From NCBI RefSeq assembly GCF_907164915.1, contig NW_025919261.1, forward strand, positions 1-64,000: 64,000 bases of DNA, in the 5' to 3' direction. The notes under the pieces were generated by a model that was given only the letters and a program-made list of their open reading frames with translations, ran no database searches and was not told where the DNA came from. This document shows, one piece after another, positions 11,513 through 21,977 of the stretch; position 1 is the first letter of the stretch; the number at the start of each line of letters is the position of its first letter. The translations under genes and the position numbers were made by a program. The stretch comes from Impatiens glandulifera. Taxonomy: Eukaryota; Streptophyta; Magnoliopsida; Ericales; Balsaminaceae.

Positions 11513-11767
11513 CATGTACGAATGATATGCTTCTTATTAGAAGATGTTCCAAGGTTAACTAAGAATGTACCAACATAAATTTCTAATTATTGTGATAGTA
11601 ATTTGAAATTGGACAAGCTTAGAGTCAATGACAAGTCTAGATATGCACGTCTTAGACATAATGTCATTAGACTATACTCTCTAATGGAGTTATCAAATTT
11701 GACTATGTTAGTCAAAGATAACATTGTGGATCCACTAATAAGATTATTAAATAGAGAGATAGTTTGA
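11513..11767 (+). pseudogene. Copia RNase H C-terminal remnant in the young element
   Basis: An 85-codon stretch translates into the end of a copia polyprotein. The order is an ED(V/I)P word, CDSN (as in the usual HCDS motif), a KSRY-LRHN segment corresponding to KSRHIRRRHN, a KDNIVDPL segment corresponding to the KDNVADPLTK motif, and a stop at 11765. One in-frame stop lies in the middle. Everything upstream of this domain in pol is missing or unrecognisable. The remnant gives the element its copia assignment and orientation and shows that it derives from a coding ancestor. Confidence 0.75.
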
Positions 11768-12304
11768 AGTCTTTTGAGACATTAGCCTACTATAAGTCGG
11801 TATGAAGGAAAACCCAACCTATGCAGACTGGAGATCCCAAGAACTAGGTTCAATGGGACAACCTAATTGTACTAACTTGGAAAGTTATTGTTGAGGAATA
11901 ATCCTATAATAAAACAATATATATTTTGACGAGGATAAGCATATCGCTTTTAATGATTCTTTGTGAGCAAAGAGATCACCTATGTGAGGGAGAAGTGGGG
12001 CCGCTTCGAAGGAATTGCACGGCTCAATTCTAGACCCTCTCACAGAACCAGGCGCGTGTTCCATGGCCAAAATGGACACAACCATGAGAGCTTGACATGT
12101 ATCAGGGAGAATTCTATGTGAAAGTGTGTAATCGTTTACACAAAAGGCAGAATAGTTCAAGGACATCGAGTCTACTAATCAGCTAGTAAAGTTATATGCT
12201 TTCACAAGGGAAGGTTCAAAGGGTTACACCTACCTATCCTATGTAGAATTCAACTGTTGAACCTTCACCGGGTTAATCTTTCAATTTCCATTCATGTGGG
12301 GGAT

Positions 12305-13199
12305 TGTTGGAATTTAGACTATGTAGATTATTTCCATTATATGAATGGAAATGAGAATTCAAAAACAATTCTGAGAATGGGTGAGTCCCAAGAATAAAAT
12401 CGAGTTAGTGGATTTGTCCACATTGGTAAAATAGCAAAATGTAGCATTTTCCATTAATCCAAGTGGGGTTTAATTTATTTGCATAATGCATTTTATTGCA
12501 TAAAAATAAATAATATATTTAGATTAAATATTAATTGAATGAGTCAGTTAAATGGGTATTAATATCAATGTGCAAATGAGAAATTTTCAATCAAATGCAA
12601 TGATAAATGCATACGTTTGAAACCTTTCACATGCAATTGATGAGAATGCAATTGATTGCATTAATTGATTTTATTCTTACGTTAAAAAATTAGTCATTAT
12701 GTTGATTGGCTAATTTATCTTTATATATCTCAATTGATAATACGTTGTTAAGAAGAGATATAACAATTACGGAATCACATAGCTTTATATCTTTCAATCA
12801 CCCTAAATGAATTTTAATTGGTTTTATTTTCAACATCACAAGAAGCTAGCTACTTCTTAGTTTTTCATAAAAACCTTCCATTGATCATTTTAATTGTGGC
12901 TTCACACAATTCTGCTTTGATCCCGGTGATAGTTCAGGTACGTTGGTCAAGTTCGTTGCGTAGTGATTCTGGTGCTGAATCACTACTAGATTCGTTGTAC
13001 CCTGGGAGACAGCCATCTACGATAAGCTCCAGCACAAACAAGAGACGGTGGAACTGTTTTAAGGGAAATGTGCTAAGCACATGCCTCGAATCAACATCTC
13101 AATCGGTGATTTCGTTCTTTGTATATCTTATTTATTTTTATTTATCTATAACACCATTTTATATATATTTTCTGTTATTTTAAGACAAAGATACTAACA
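12305..13199 (+). repeat. 3' LTR of the young element
   Basis: 895 bp, the same length as the 5' LTR, with four substitutions by eye. It is preceded by a polypurine tract at 12294-12304 and followed by the CTATT target repeat at 13200-13204. Confidence 0.93.
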
Positions 13200-13464
13200 C
13201 TATTTTCTATAAAATAATAGTGGAATTATTTTGAAAATTTATTTATAACTTGGTCTAACTTGTTGTGTCCTTAAATTTTGATACATGTGTCCAAAAATTA
13301 TAAAAATAAATTTCAGAGGATCCTGACATTATTTCTGATATTTTGGTATATTAACAATTTTTTATTTATTTTTGATGTATTACATATTTTGGCTATTTTT
13401 TCACAGGGTCAATAATTAACAATACAAAATCATACGCATTAATCACAATACAAAATGGGAAATC

Positions 13465-16400
13465 CATCATAATAACTCTAATATGGATTCTTAAGGGACT
13501 GATTGACCGATGACCCAATTGAATGTGGGTACCAAAAGATTGTAAATTTTTTTTGTGTAGGTACAAGTGAACGATGGTCTCGAGGAATCTGTATGGTATC
13601 TTAATAGTATATGTTCCAGGAATATGACAGGAAACAGACGGCTTCTCACTGATATAGTAGATTGTTCTGGACCTAAGATCACTTTTGGTGACAACAAGAA
13701 GGGTAAGACCATGGGTAAGGGTAAGATTATCCATGGTAATCTAAACATTAATGACGTGTTACTTGTTGAAAATATGTGCTATAACCTGATTAGTATTAGT
13801 GAATTATGTGATAATGGTCTATCAGTTGATTTTCAAACTCATGCATGCCTAGTTAATGATCAACATGGTAATACTTTATTAATCGGTAGTAGAGTAGGAA
13901 ACTCATATAAAATGAATTGGAAAAAAGATACATCTGATCCTATGTGCATGATTCCCAAGAATGACCAGAAATGGTTATGGCATAAAAGGTTAAACCATCT
14001 GAATTTTAAAACCATCAACAACATTTGTTCAAACAATTTAGTTATTGGCTTACCTAAATTACAGTTTTCTTAATGACAATGTATGTTCTTCTTGCCAATT
14101 AGGCAAACATGGCAGATCATCGTTCAAAAGTAAAGGGAAATCTCAATCTAGCAGCTGCTTAGAACTGTTACACATGGATCTGTTTGATCCAATTCCTGTA
14201 AAGAGCCTAGGAGGAATGAGATTCGCCCTAATTGTTATTGATGATTTCTCACGATTTACATGGGTAGCATTTTTACCATTAAAGGATAAAACTACTAAAA
14301 ATTTGATTAGAAACTTTAAAATAATTCAGAATTAGAAATCTTTGAATATTGTTTTCATTAGAAGTGATCATGGAACTAAGTTCACAAACCGATACCTTTC
14401 CTCTTATCTCGAGGAGTTTGGGATTAAGCACGAGTTGTCTAGTTCTAGAACTCCACAGCAGAATGGCATTGCTGAGAGAAGAGTGAGGACTCTGAAGGAA
14501 GCAGCGAGATCTATGCTAGCTGAATCAGACGTACCTCAGAGGTTCTGGGCAGAAGTCATAAACACAGCTTGCTACACACAAAATCGGTCAATTATTAACA
14601 AACGTTTTGATAAAACTCCTTATGAACTGTATTACGGGAGAATTCCCACAGTTTCATACTTCAAAGTATTCGGGTATAAAGGTTTTATCCATAACAATGG
14701 AATGGTTTATTTGACCACTTTTGATGCTAAAGTAGATGCTGGATTCATGCTGGGATATTCCTCAGTAAGCAAGGCTTACAGAGTATATAACAATAGAACA
14801 CAAACTGTTGAAGAATCCCTTCATGTTGTCTTTGATGAGCCTATTGAGAGTAACTCCATTGATCCCATTGACCTTGCTAACAGATTGGAAGCGACGAGTC
14901 TTGAGTCTATAAGTGAGGATGAAGCTCTAGATAAACGAATTTCATTGTCTGATCATGTGGATGATCCGGTTGAAATCCAACTTGACGTACAAACTCCTAT
15001 TCAACAAACTGTTGAGAGTTAGGACGTCGCGGAGTCACCTGTTCAAATGACCAATCCCTCTGGATCCAACTTCAGATGGAACAAGAATCATCCACCAATA
15101 TTGATCATCGGAAATCCTTTTTCTCCTCGAAGGACAAGACGTTAATTGATGGATAAAATGGATAATTTTGCCTTTATTTCTCAAATTGAACCAAAAAAAA
15201 TTGTTGAAGTAGTGGATGATCCAGATTGGATCAATGTTATGCAGAAGGAGTTAAACCAATTTGTGAGAAATAAAGTGTGGCATCTAACTCCTAGACCGAC
15301 TGATCAGGCAGTTATCGGAACAAGATGGGTCTTTAGAAACAAACTTAGTGAAGATGGTTTAGTTATTAGAAACAAAGCCCACTTAGTTGCTCAAGGATAT
15401 AGACAGGAGGAAGGTATCGACTTTGATGAGTCTTTTGCACCTGTAGCAAGACTTGAGGCAATTAGAATCTTCATGGAGTATGCATCATTTAAGAATTTTA
15501 ATGTTTTTCAAATTGATGAGAAAAGTGTATTTTTAAATGGTAATTAAATGAAGATGTTTATGTGGAGCAACCTCCTGGTTTTATAGATTATACTTGACCG
15601 AATCATGTTTTCAAACTTGATAAAACTTTATATGGTTTGAAACAAGCTCCTAGAGCTTGGTATGATACTTTGATTGAATTTTTGTTTGATCATCATTTTG
15701 TTATCATTTTGTTATTCGAACTGTAGATAAAACATTGTTTAGATTCAATAAAGACTCTCACATATTGATTGTTCAAATATATGTTGATGATATTATATTT
15801 GGATCAACTAACCCCAAATTGTGTGAGAATTTTGCAAAGCTGATGCAGGACAGATTTGAAATGAGCATGATGGGAGAATTAACTTTCTTTCTCGGTCTCC
15901 AAGTTTATCAGCTGGAGAAAGGAACCTTCATCAATCAGGCCAAGTATACCAAAGAGTTACTAAATAAGTTTGGGATTGAGAACTACTCTACTACAGCCAC
16001 TCCAATGAGCTCTTCTAGTAAATTGGACAAAGATGATGGTGGTCAAAGTGTAGATGTCACAGCCTATTGAGGTCTTATTGGGTCATTGCAATATGTTACT
16101 ATCAGTAGACCAGATATCCAATTTGTTGTTGGTGTCTGTGGAAGATTCCAGGCTAATCCTAATCTTTCTCACTTCACTACTGCTAAACGCATTCTAAAAT
16201 ATTTGAAGGGAACTCAAAATGTGGGACTGTGGTATCCGAAGGACTTCAGTTTCAATTTAACTAGTTTTTCAGATGCAGACTATGCAGGGTGCAAAATTAA
16301 TAGAAGGAGCACAAGTGGAACTTGCCAGTTCCTTGGAGATCATCTTATCTCATGGTTCAGCAAGAAGTAGACGTTTGTTGCCACGTCTACAGCTGAAGCA

Positions 16401-16724
16401 GTGTACCTTGTAGTTGGTAGTTGTTGCTCTCAGCTCTTGTGGGTTCAACAACAGCTTAGGGACTATGGGATTGAGGCTGAAGAATATCAAATTTTCTGCG
16501 ACAACACTAGTGTTATCGTAATCACCTATAATCATGTTCTGAACTCTCGGACAATTCACATCAAAATCAGGCATTACTTCATTCGAGAGCATGTTAATCC
16601 AAAGCAGATTCGTCTTGAATACATCCCAATAGATAAACAAACTACAGACATCTTCACGAAGCCTCTACCCGAAGCTAAGTTTTCTCACTTTAGAAACATT
16701 TTAGGACTTGTTGATCCTAATTGA
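13465..16724 (+). pseudogene. Copia pol polyprotein, broken (SIRE-like element 1)
   Basis: Domains in order: aspartic protease near 13600, where the usual DSG reads NSI, so the catalytic Asp is lost; the pre-integrase zinc finger with WHKRLNHL and CSSC (13980-14100); the integrase core with HMDLF, IDDFSR and QQNGIAERR (14170-14500); reverse transcriptase starting near 15200 with the YVDD box intact at about 15780; and RNase H with SDADYAGC and CDNTS (16270-16510), ending in TGA at 16724. The frame is broken at about 14070, 14336, 15020, 15547, 15590-15730, 16068 and 16369. The product would have been the replication machinery of the element; it is not functional now. Confidence 0.88.
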
Positions 16725-16759
16725 TGCTATTATGTTCATAAAATGAGGGGGAACATATT

Positions 16760-17170
16760 GTTCAAAACGTAATTGGATAGACAAGAAGACAGAGTTCTCA
16801 ATACATCCAATAGACTAGAAGTTTAAGAAGCATAACTACTTAGACGTACGTATACTCAAGCATTCTTTATCTTCTTCTGGGAACCCATGTCTTGGTTAAT
16901 TAACCTGTACGATTAGACGTATACGTCTATTAGACGTTAAACGTTTTTATGACAAGAGCAATTGGAAGCTCACGTCTAACTTGAAACACGTGTAGTATGT
17001 GTTGCTTATGCATAATTAGACTTCTATGTCTAATAGACGTTAGATGTTTATAAGTCAAGCCTGATTAGACGTTAACATCTAATAGACGTATTTTCCCATT
17101 AGAAGTGAAGAATGCGGAAAGTAATTTAAACGTCTAACTACTTGTGTACTTAGACTTTTCATCTTCTGGC
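16760..17170. repeat. Pol-env spacer with scattered TTAGACGT/ACGTCTAA motifs
   Basis: In the 0.7-kb spacer between pol and the env-like frame, TTAGACGT, its complement ACGTCTAA and near versions occur about ten times, often as facing pairs such as ATTAGACGT...ACGTCTAAT. The same core forms the palindrome array in the 3' LTR of this element. No frame crosses the spacer. Confidence 0.75.
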
Positions 17171-17457
17171 TATCGGACAACTGTCTTCTATCATTGTATC
17201 TGTCTAAGTACTATCTCCCGCCAAAAATAAATTAGTCACTTCTAAAATAAATTGATGACGGGTGTTTCTCAATTTTTCAAAAGTGACTAAAATTTCTGAT
17301 AACTTTCTTCTATACATTTAATATTAACTGTGCAGTTTCATGATTAATATTAATTGATAGTTGTGTTCCTTGGGAATAGGTTTCTGAAATTTTTGACGGT
17401 TGGTATAATCATTAAATATTAAATGTTACACGTTAGCTCTCTGATATTTAATGAATT

Positions 17458-18222
17458 GTGTCACTCAAATGGTTGAGTACTCCTAAATCCTTGATTCTCT
17501 CTCTAGAATTCGAATCGTCAAGATCTTGTGCTCATCTTATTAAAATGACTCCCTTCTCTCCAAAATCCCTGCAAGTAGACTTCAAATCTGTTTCTACTCT
17601 AACGATTCCTGAAATGGTTCAAATGTTTGAATCATTGAAAGCTTCTGGACTTAAGAAGTTCTTTCGCCCTCACTGCATCTATCACGAACAAGCTGTTCGT
17701 GAGTTCTTCGAAACCGCTGGCTTTTACCACAATAAGTACATTCGTGCAACTATACTTGGTAAAAATATATGCTTCACTAAAGAAACATTCGACATGTTCT
17801 TCAGACTCCCAACAGAAGGAATCCATGAGTTTCCTTTTTTCTCAAGTGAAATTCTATCTGAAATGACGCATGTCTTTTCAGATGAAATCTTCGAAAGGGA
17901 AATCCTTCATGTTGAGCTTCACGGGAAGAGCAACTGTCTGAAGGTTGAGTATGCCCTACTCAACGACATCATCTCCAAATCCCTCCTTGCAAAACACTCC
18001 TCCTACATCCACTATACGAAAGTCTTTGAAATAATGGTGGCCATCACAAGGGGTGTAGCAATCAACTGGTTGAAATTCCTCTTCAACAATCTGGTCAGAA
18101 TGATTTCTTCTCGAAAGAAGATCTTCGGTTATGATGTTCCTCTTTGCGCATTCCTGTGCTATCTCCTCACTAAACCCGGTCATGGGTTTCATGCCAACTC
18201 TTCCAAAATCTTGAACAACTAG
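17458..18222 (+). CDS. Env-like (third ORF) protein of SIRE-like element 1
   Basis: An uninterrupted 254-residue frame. Comparison with element 2 suggests that the conserved part starts at the Met at 17545. Shared features, in order, are a VLQV-F-SV type opening, a PEMVQMF(E/Q)S segment, LKKF, an acidic HE region, a FRLPTE segment, LLNDI(I/V)(S/A)KSL(L/R)AK, and I(M)VAITRGVAINW. SIRE/Maximus elements carry such a frame after pol, often called env-like although no envelope function is shown. I see no signal peptide and no clear transmembrane anchor. The frame stops early: in the relative it continues much further, and here a Lys-rich tail in another frame lies at 18343-18385. It is open although pol upstream is heavily broken. 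Expression is unknown. Confidence 0.7.
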   Translation: MSLKWLSTPKSLILSLEFESSRSCAHLIKMTPFSPKSLQVDFKSVSTLTIPEMVQMFESLKASGLKKFFRPHCIYHEQAVREFFETAGFYHNKYIRATILGKNICFTKETFDMFFRLPTEGIHEFPFFSSEILSEMTHVFSDEIFEREILHVELHGKSNCLKVEYALLNDIISKSLLAKHSSYIHYTKVFEIMVAITRGVAINWLKFLFNNLVRMISSRKKIFGYDVPLCAFLCYLLTKPGHGFHANSSKILNN

Positions 18223-18342
18223 AAGGTTGTCGACTATGTTTTTAGGGTAAATAGGCTCAGGTCGAAGAATCGAAAAAAGGAGGTCTACAACTCTGCTTTA
18301 ACCTTATCCCTAGAGTCTGCTGTAGATTCCCTTCCCATATGA

Positions 18343-18390
18343 TGTTAAAAGGGGGAAGAAAGAAAGGAAGAAAGGGAAAAAGATTAGCCT
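18343..18390 (+). pseudogene. Detached Lys-rich tail of the env-like ORF
   Basis: A purine-rich stretch translates as a run of Lys, Gly, Arg and Glu ending in a stop. The env-like ORF of element 2 ends with a comparable basic tail near 56370-56450. It appears to be the original C-terminus, separated from 17458-18222 by a deletion and stops. Confidence 0.5.
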
Positions 18391-18627
18391 TAGACTTAGG
18401 GCGAAGGAAGAATCTTTTGATATTGTTTTGATCTTTTGATGTTTAAGGGTTGTTGTTTTTGAAAAAGGTGTTTTTATATTTTCTTTTGAAAAATATTCCT
18501 AACATTTCAAGTTAAATTATGTTTTTATCTGATTATGGCATATGAATAGTCTGTTGTTATCTACTGTATTACTCATATAATCTTTTATTGTGCAAAGATT
18601 TAACATCATCATCAAAAAGGGGGAAAT

Positions 18628-20475
18628 TGTTGCGTCAAATTATTTTACTAAGGGTCAAATTACTTTGACTAATGTAATTTTGATGATGAGTTGGTATAAA
18701 ACTTAAACTAAGTCGTCTAATTGTTTTTAGTACAGGTGTATCGAAAACATGTTATATTAAGACTAAGTCTGAATGAGGTTCATTAGACTGATTGGCTATC
18801 AGATATAGAGTTAGACGTGCAGTCTAACAGACATAGTTAAATGTGCAGTCTAACAGATGTAGTTAGACGTGCAGTCTAATGAATACGTAGTTAGACGTGC
18901 AGTCTAACGGATACGTAGCTAGACGTACAGTCTAACGGAGACGTAGTTAGATGTGCAGTCTAACAGACGTAGTTAGACGTGCAGTCTAACAGACGTAGTT
19001 AGACGTGCAGTCTAACAGACGTAGTAAGACGTGCAGTCTAACAGACGTAATTAGACGTGCAGTCTAACAGACGTAGTTAGACGTGCAGTCTAACAGACGT
19101 AGTTAGACGTGCAGTCTAACAAATGTAGTTATACGTGCAGTCTAACGAATACGTAGTTAGACGTGTAGTCTAATAGACGTAGTTTGACGTGCATTTTAAC
19201 GGATACGTAGTTAGACGTGTAGTCTAACAGACGTAGTTAGACGTGCAGTGTAACGAATACGTAGTTAGACGTGTAGTCTAACAGGCGTAGTTACACGTGT
19301 CGTCTAACAGATGAGAGTTAGACGTGCTGTCTAACTCCTTCAGATTAGTCTGAAGGGAAACGTAGTTAGACGTTCCGTCTAACATATGAGAGTTAGACGT
19401 ACAGTCTAACTCCTTCAGATTAGTCTGAAGGGAGACGTAGTTAGACGTGACATCTAACAGATGAGAGTTAGATGTGCAGTCTAACTCCTTCAGATTAGTC
19501 TGAAGGGAGACGTAGTTAGACGTTCCGTCTAACATATGGGAGTTAGACGTGTAGTCTAACTCCTTCAGATTAGTCTGAAGGGAACCGTAATTAGACGTGT
19601 CGTCTAATCCCATTAGACCAGGTGGTCTAATGGATCCTGCTATTAGACGTGGGCGTATAACTTCATTAGACTTGTCAGTCTAATTGAAAAACGTCTAATA
19701 CCATGCTTAACCATTTGCTTGAAGCTAGCATCCGTCTACCCACGATCAACTAGCTGTATGCTACTCCTGCTCCACTTTTCAGTGCATATTAGTACGACAG
19801 TCAGTTACAACCAATTATATAATGCCACGTAAGCAAATATTCTTCCCACTACTTGTTTCTTGCAGGAATATCCTAGAAGAATATCCGGCGCACTACCAGA
19901 TTGGTACGGCCACGATCCTGGTGCTCAGAGTCTGTTGTACCTGTGTACTATGGAGGCGTTCCAATGGAAGTTCGCCACGTGTCATTATAGAATATTCGAT
20001 CGTTGGCTCCTACTCCCTATTTAAAGATCTTCAAGGACAACAGATGACACATCGATCGATCAGTCGCTGAACACTGAGAATACAAAAATGAACTACTAAA
20101 CTTACTCACGAATTGCTTTCTTGGTTTATTGTGTGTTTATCAAGAGAGATAGAATCAAAGTATTGTCTAGCTAAGTGATATTATTCAATATATTGTAAGT
20201 TGAACAGAGTCTGTTCTGTTCAACAGTGAGCTAGCCATGCAACTGTATTTGATTCTAAGAAATGTATAGTGTATCCTTCTGGTAGTTGGAAGAAGGGGTG
20301 ACGTAGGAGAGTTTTTCTATGAACATCCATAAACAAACTGTTGTATCATTTACATTTTGTCATCTTCTCATTTTTTGGTTCTTAGCTATAAACCTGAGAA
20401 AACGTTTCCGCACTTAAATCGTTCAAGAGTTTGCAAGGGTTTGTGAAGAATAGAAAGTGATTTAAATCCCTAACA
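18628..20475 (+). repeat. 3' LTR of SIRE-like element 1 (1848 bp)
   Basis: It begins TGTTG after the polypurine tract AAAAAGGGGGAAAT and ends CCTAACA. A segment near 20285 (AAGAAGGGGTGACGTAGGAG) matches the corresponding part of the LTR at 54959-56247, which confirms the pairing. It is about 560 bp longer than that LTR, and most of the excess is the palindrome array. The 5' LTR is missing, so the age cannot be estimated. Confidence 0.82.
18800..19620. repeat. LTR minisatellite of small palindromes, unit about 25 bp
   Basis: Some 25 or more variants of GTTAGACGTGCAGTCTAAC follow each other, joined by AGACGTA. Each is a perfect inverted repeat, stem GTTAGAC/GTCTAAC with loop GTGCA. From 19310 the pattern becomes a higher-order repeat of roughly 85-90 bp with a second palindrome, CTTCAGATTAGTCTGAAG, at least four times. 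Each unit contains ACGT cores like those bound by plant bZIP factors. Its position in the U3 part of the LTR would suit an enhancer, which is inference. Confidence 0.9.
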
Positions 20476-20559
20476 AGATTTCTATCAAGTTGTTTATCGG
20501 ACGCCGTCATCAATAGTCAGACCCCCGTCTCTATCGATTACGCCGATCCTATCAAAATC

Positions 20560-21375
20560 GTTTCAAAATGAGATGAGTCTCATCTTTGAATAAGAAACGT
20601 CACACAAGAATCTATGTTGAGGAGAGCTTAATTTAGAAAAGAACAAGACGTTAAATAATTTCAAAGTGAGATGAATCTCATATTTGAACAAGACATGTCG
20701 TCTAAAAGTATATGCCAAGAAAAACTAGATTTAGCAAGAGCAAGACGTTAAACAGTTTCAAAGTGAGATGAATCTCATCTTTGAACAAGAGATGTTATCC
20801 AAAAGTCTAATTCGAGAAGAAGTTGATTTAGCAAGAGCAGAACGTTAAACAATTTCAAAATGAGATGAGTCTCATCCTTAAACAAGACATGTTGTCGAAT
20901 AATCTAGGTTGAGAAGAGAAAGAGGCTAAATGGTTTCAAGGTGAGATGAGCCTCCTTTAAACGAGACACGTCGTCCATATTCTACGCCGAGAAGAATTTG
21001 ATTTAGAAAGAGCAAGATGTTGAACGTTTTCAAAGTGAGATGAGTCTCATCCTTGAACAAGACACATCGCCCAAAAATCTATATTAAGGAGAGCTCAACA
21101 TAGAAAAGAGCAAGACATTAAGAAATGTCAAAGTGAGATGAGTCTCATTCACGAACAAGACATATCTCCTAAGAATCTATGTTGAGGAGAACTCAATGTA
21201 GAAAAATGAAAGACGTTAAACGTTTTCAAGGTGAGATGAACCTTCTATGAACGAAACACATCGTCCAAAAGTCTACGTCGGGATGACATGACTTAGAAAG
21301 AGCAAGACGTTAAACGGTTTTAGAGTGAGATGAGTCTCATTATTGATCAATACATGTCACCCATAAGTATATGTT
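20560..21375. repeat. Minisatellite of about 97 bp, nine units
   Basis: The core ATGAGATGAGTCTCAT and variants start near 20568, 20667, 20763, 20861, 20941, 21035, 21133, 21231 and 21325, a spacing of 80-99 bp. Each unit also contains ACAAGACRTGTCG, TCTA(C/T)G(T/C)TGAG and AAGACGTTAAAC. The core has an ATGAGA/TCTCAT inverted repeat. The array begins 85 bp after the SIRE-like LTR. No coding potential is seen. Confidence 0.88.
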
Positions 21376-21479
21376 GAAAAGACTCATCATGGCATGACCC
21401 TCGGATGGAAGTTGTGTACCAAAGGCGCCAAGAAACACGAGTCTCTTGTGAGATTTTTCAAGTTTATCTTTATACCTCT

Positions 21480-21890
21480 ACACAACATTTAGATTATGTC
21501 GAAAGCTAACCCTAGCCAGGTGAAAAGATAGATTTTCAAGTACTTTTAGCTTACGTGGAAAGATAACTCTAGCCGGGTTAAAAGCTACATCAACAATTAG
21601 ATTTTCAGATACTTTTAACTTATGTAAAAAGCTTACCCTAAACGGGTCAAAAGGTACAATGATTGTCAGATATGTTCAGTTTTTGTAGAAAGCTAAGCAT
21701 AGTCGGGTCAAATGTTATCTTGATTGTTAAATACTATTAGCTTATGTTGCTCAGGGTAAAAAGCTAACTAGAATGTTAGGTACTTTTAGCTTACGTTGAA
21801 ACTTAATTCGTCGGGTAAAAAGTTACATTGTCAGTTTGATTGTTAGGTAATTTTAGCTTATGTGGAATGTTAACCCTAGTCGGGTAAAAG
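21480..21890. repeat. Second tandem repeat of about 75-80 bp, five to six degenerate units
   Basis: The words ACTTTTAGCTTA(T/C)GT, GAAAGCTAACCCTAG, CGGGT(A/C)AAAAG and TTGATTGTTAG recur in that order. It directly follows the 97-bp array but is unrelated to it. The left border of the CACTA element follows about 75 bp further on. Confidence 0.8.
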
Positions 21891-21977
21891 TCAAGTGATA
21901 CCAAGGTATACCAATAAAATGATCACAAGCTGGAATAAAAGTGACATTGGATGGATATCGACAATCACTACAACAAA

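Larger units (their letters stand above)
7284..13199 (+). mobile_element. Young non-autonomous Ty1/copia-type LTR retrotransposon
   Basis: Two LTRs of 895 bp (7284-8178, 12305-13199) begin TGTTGG and end CTAACA, and I count only four substitutions between them. Target repeats CTATT lie at 7279-7283 and 13200-13204. Copy B shows the unoccupied site with a single CTATT at 53905-53909, so insertion happened after the duplication. A polypurine tract (GTGGGGGAT) sits just before the 3' LTR. No standard methionyl-tRNA primer site follows the 5' LTR. The 4.1-kb interior has no gag-pol frame, only an RNase H remnant, so it must have moved with proteins from another element. Confidence 0.93.
1..13422. 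repeat. Duplicated unit, copy A (contains the later insertion 7284-13204)
   Basis: Copy A matches 46685-54131 nearly base for base, with scattered substitutions and small indels, once the LTR element at 7284-13199 and its extra target repeat are removed. It runs off the left edge of the window. The similarity stops abruptly near 13422, after a shared stretch ending in AATTAACAATA; copy A then continues into SIRE-like retrotransposon sequence, copy B into unrelated sequence. The unit holds a defensin-like gene, a foldback element with a LINE fragment, and several degenerate tandem repeats, all common to both copies, so these predate the duplication. Confidence 0.93.
13423..20475 (+). mobile_element. 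SIRE/Maximus-like copia element 1, 5'-truncated, with env-like ORF and 3' LTR
   Basis: From left to right: protease, integrase, reverse transcriptase and RNase H remains (to 16724), a 0.7-kb spacer, an env-like frame (17458-18222), a polypurine tract (18614-18627) and a 3' LTR (18628-20475, TGTTG...CCTAACA). The gag, leader and 5' LTR are absent. The left edge coincides with the end of duplicated copy A at 13422, so the loss probably came with a rearrangement. A pol-env-LTR order with an extra frame after pol is characteristic of the SIRE/Maximus lineage. A close relative lies on the minus strand from 54959 onward. Confidence 0.85.

Noticed and set aside
13393..13748. Two minus-strand frames over the protease region
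   Set aside because: Shadows of the copia pol pseudogene on the plus strand.
17632..18192. Minus-strand frames inside the env-like ORF
   Set aside because: Shadows of the longer plus-strand frame, which has a homologue in element 2.
18800..19300. Regular repeat array that could suggest a CRISPR array
   Set aside because: The units are palindromic throughout, without unique spacers, and lie in the LTR of a plant retrotransposon.
19278..19613. 111-codon minus-strand frame with repeating residues
   Set aside because: It is simply the translation of the LTR minisatellite, which happens to lack stops.
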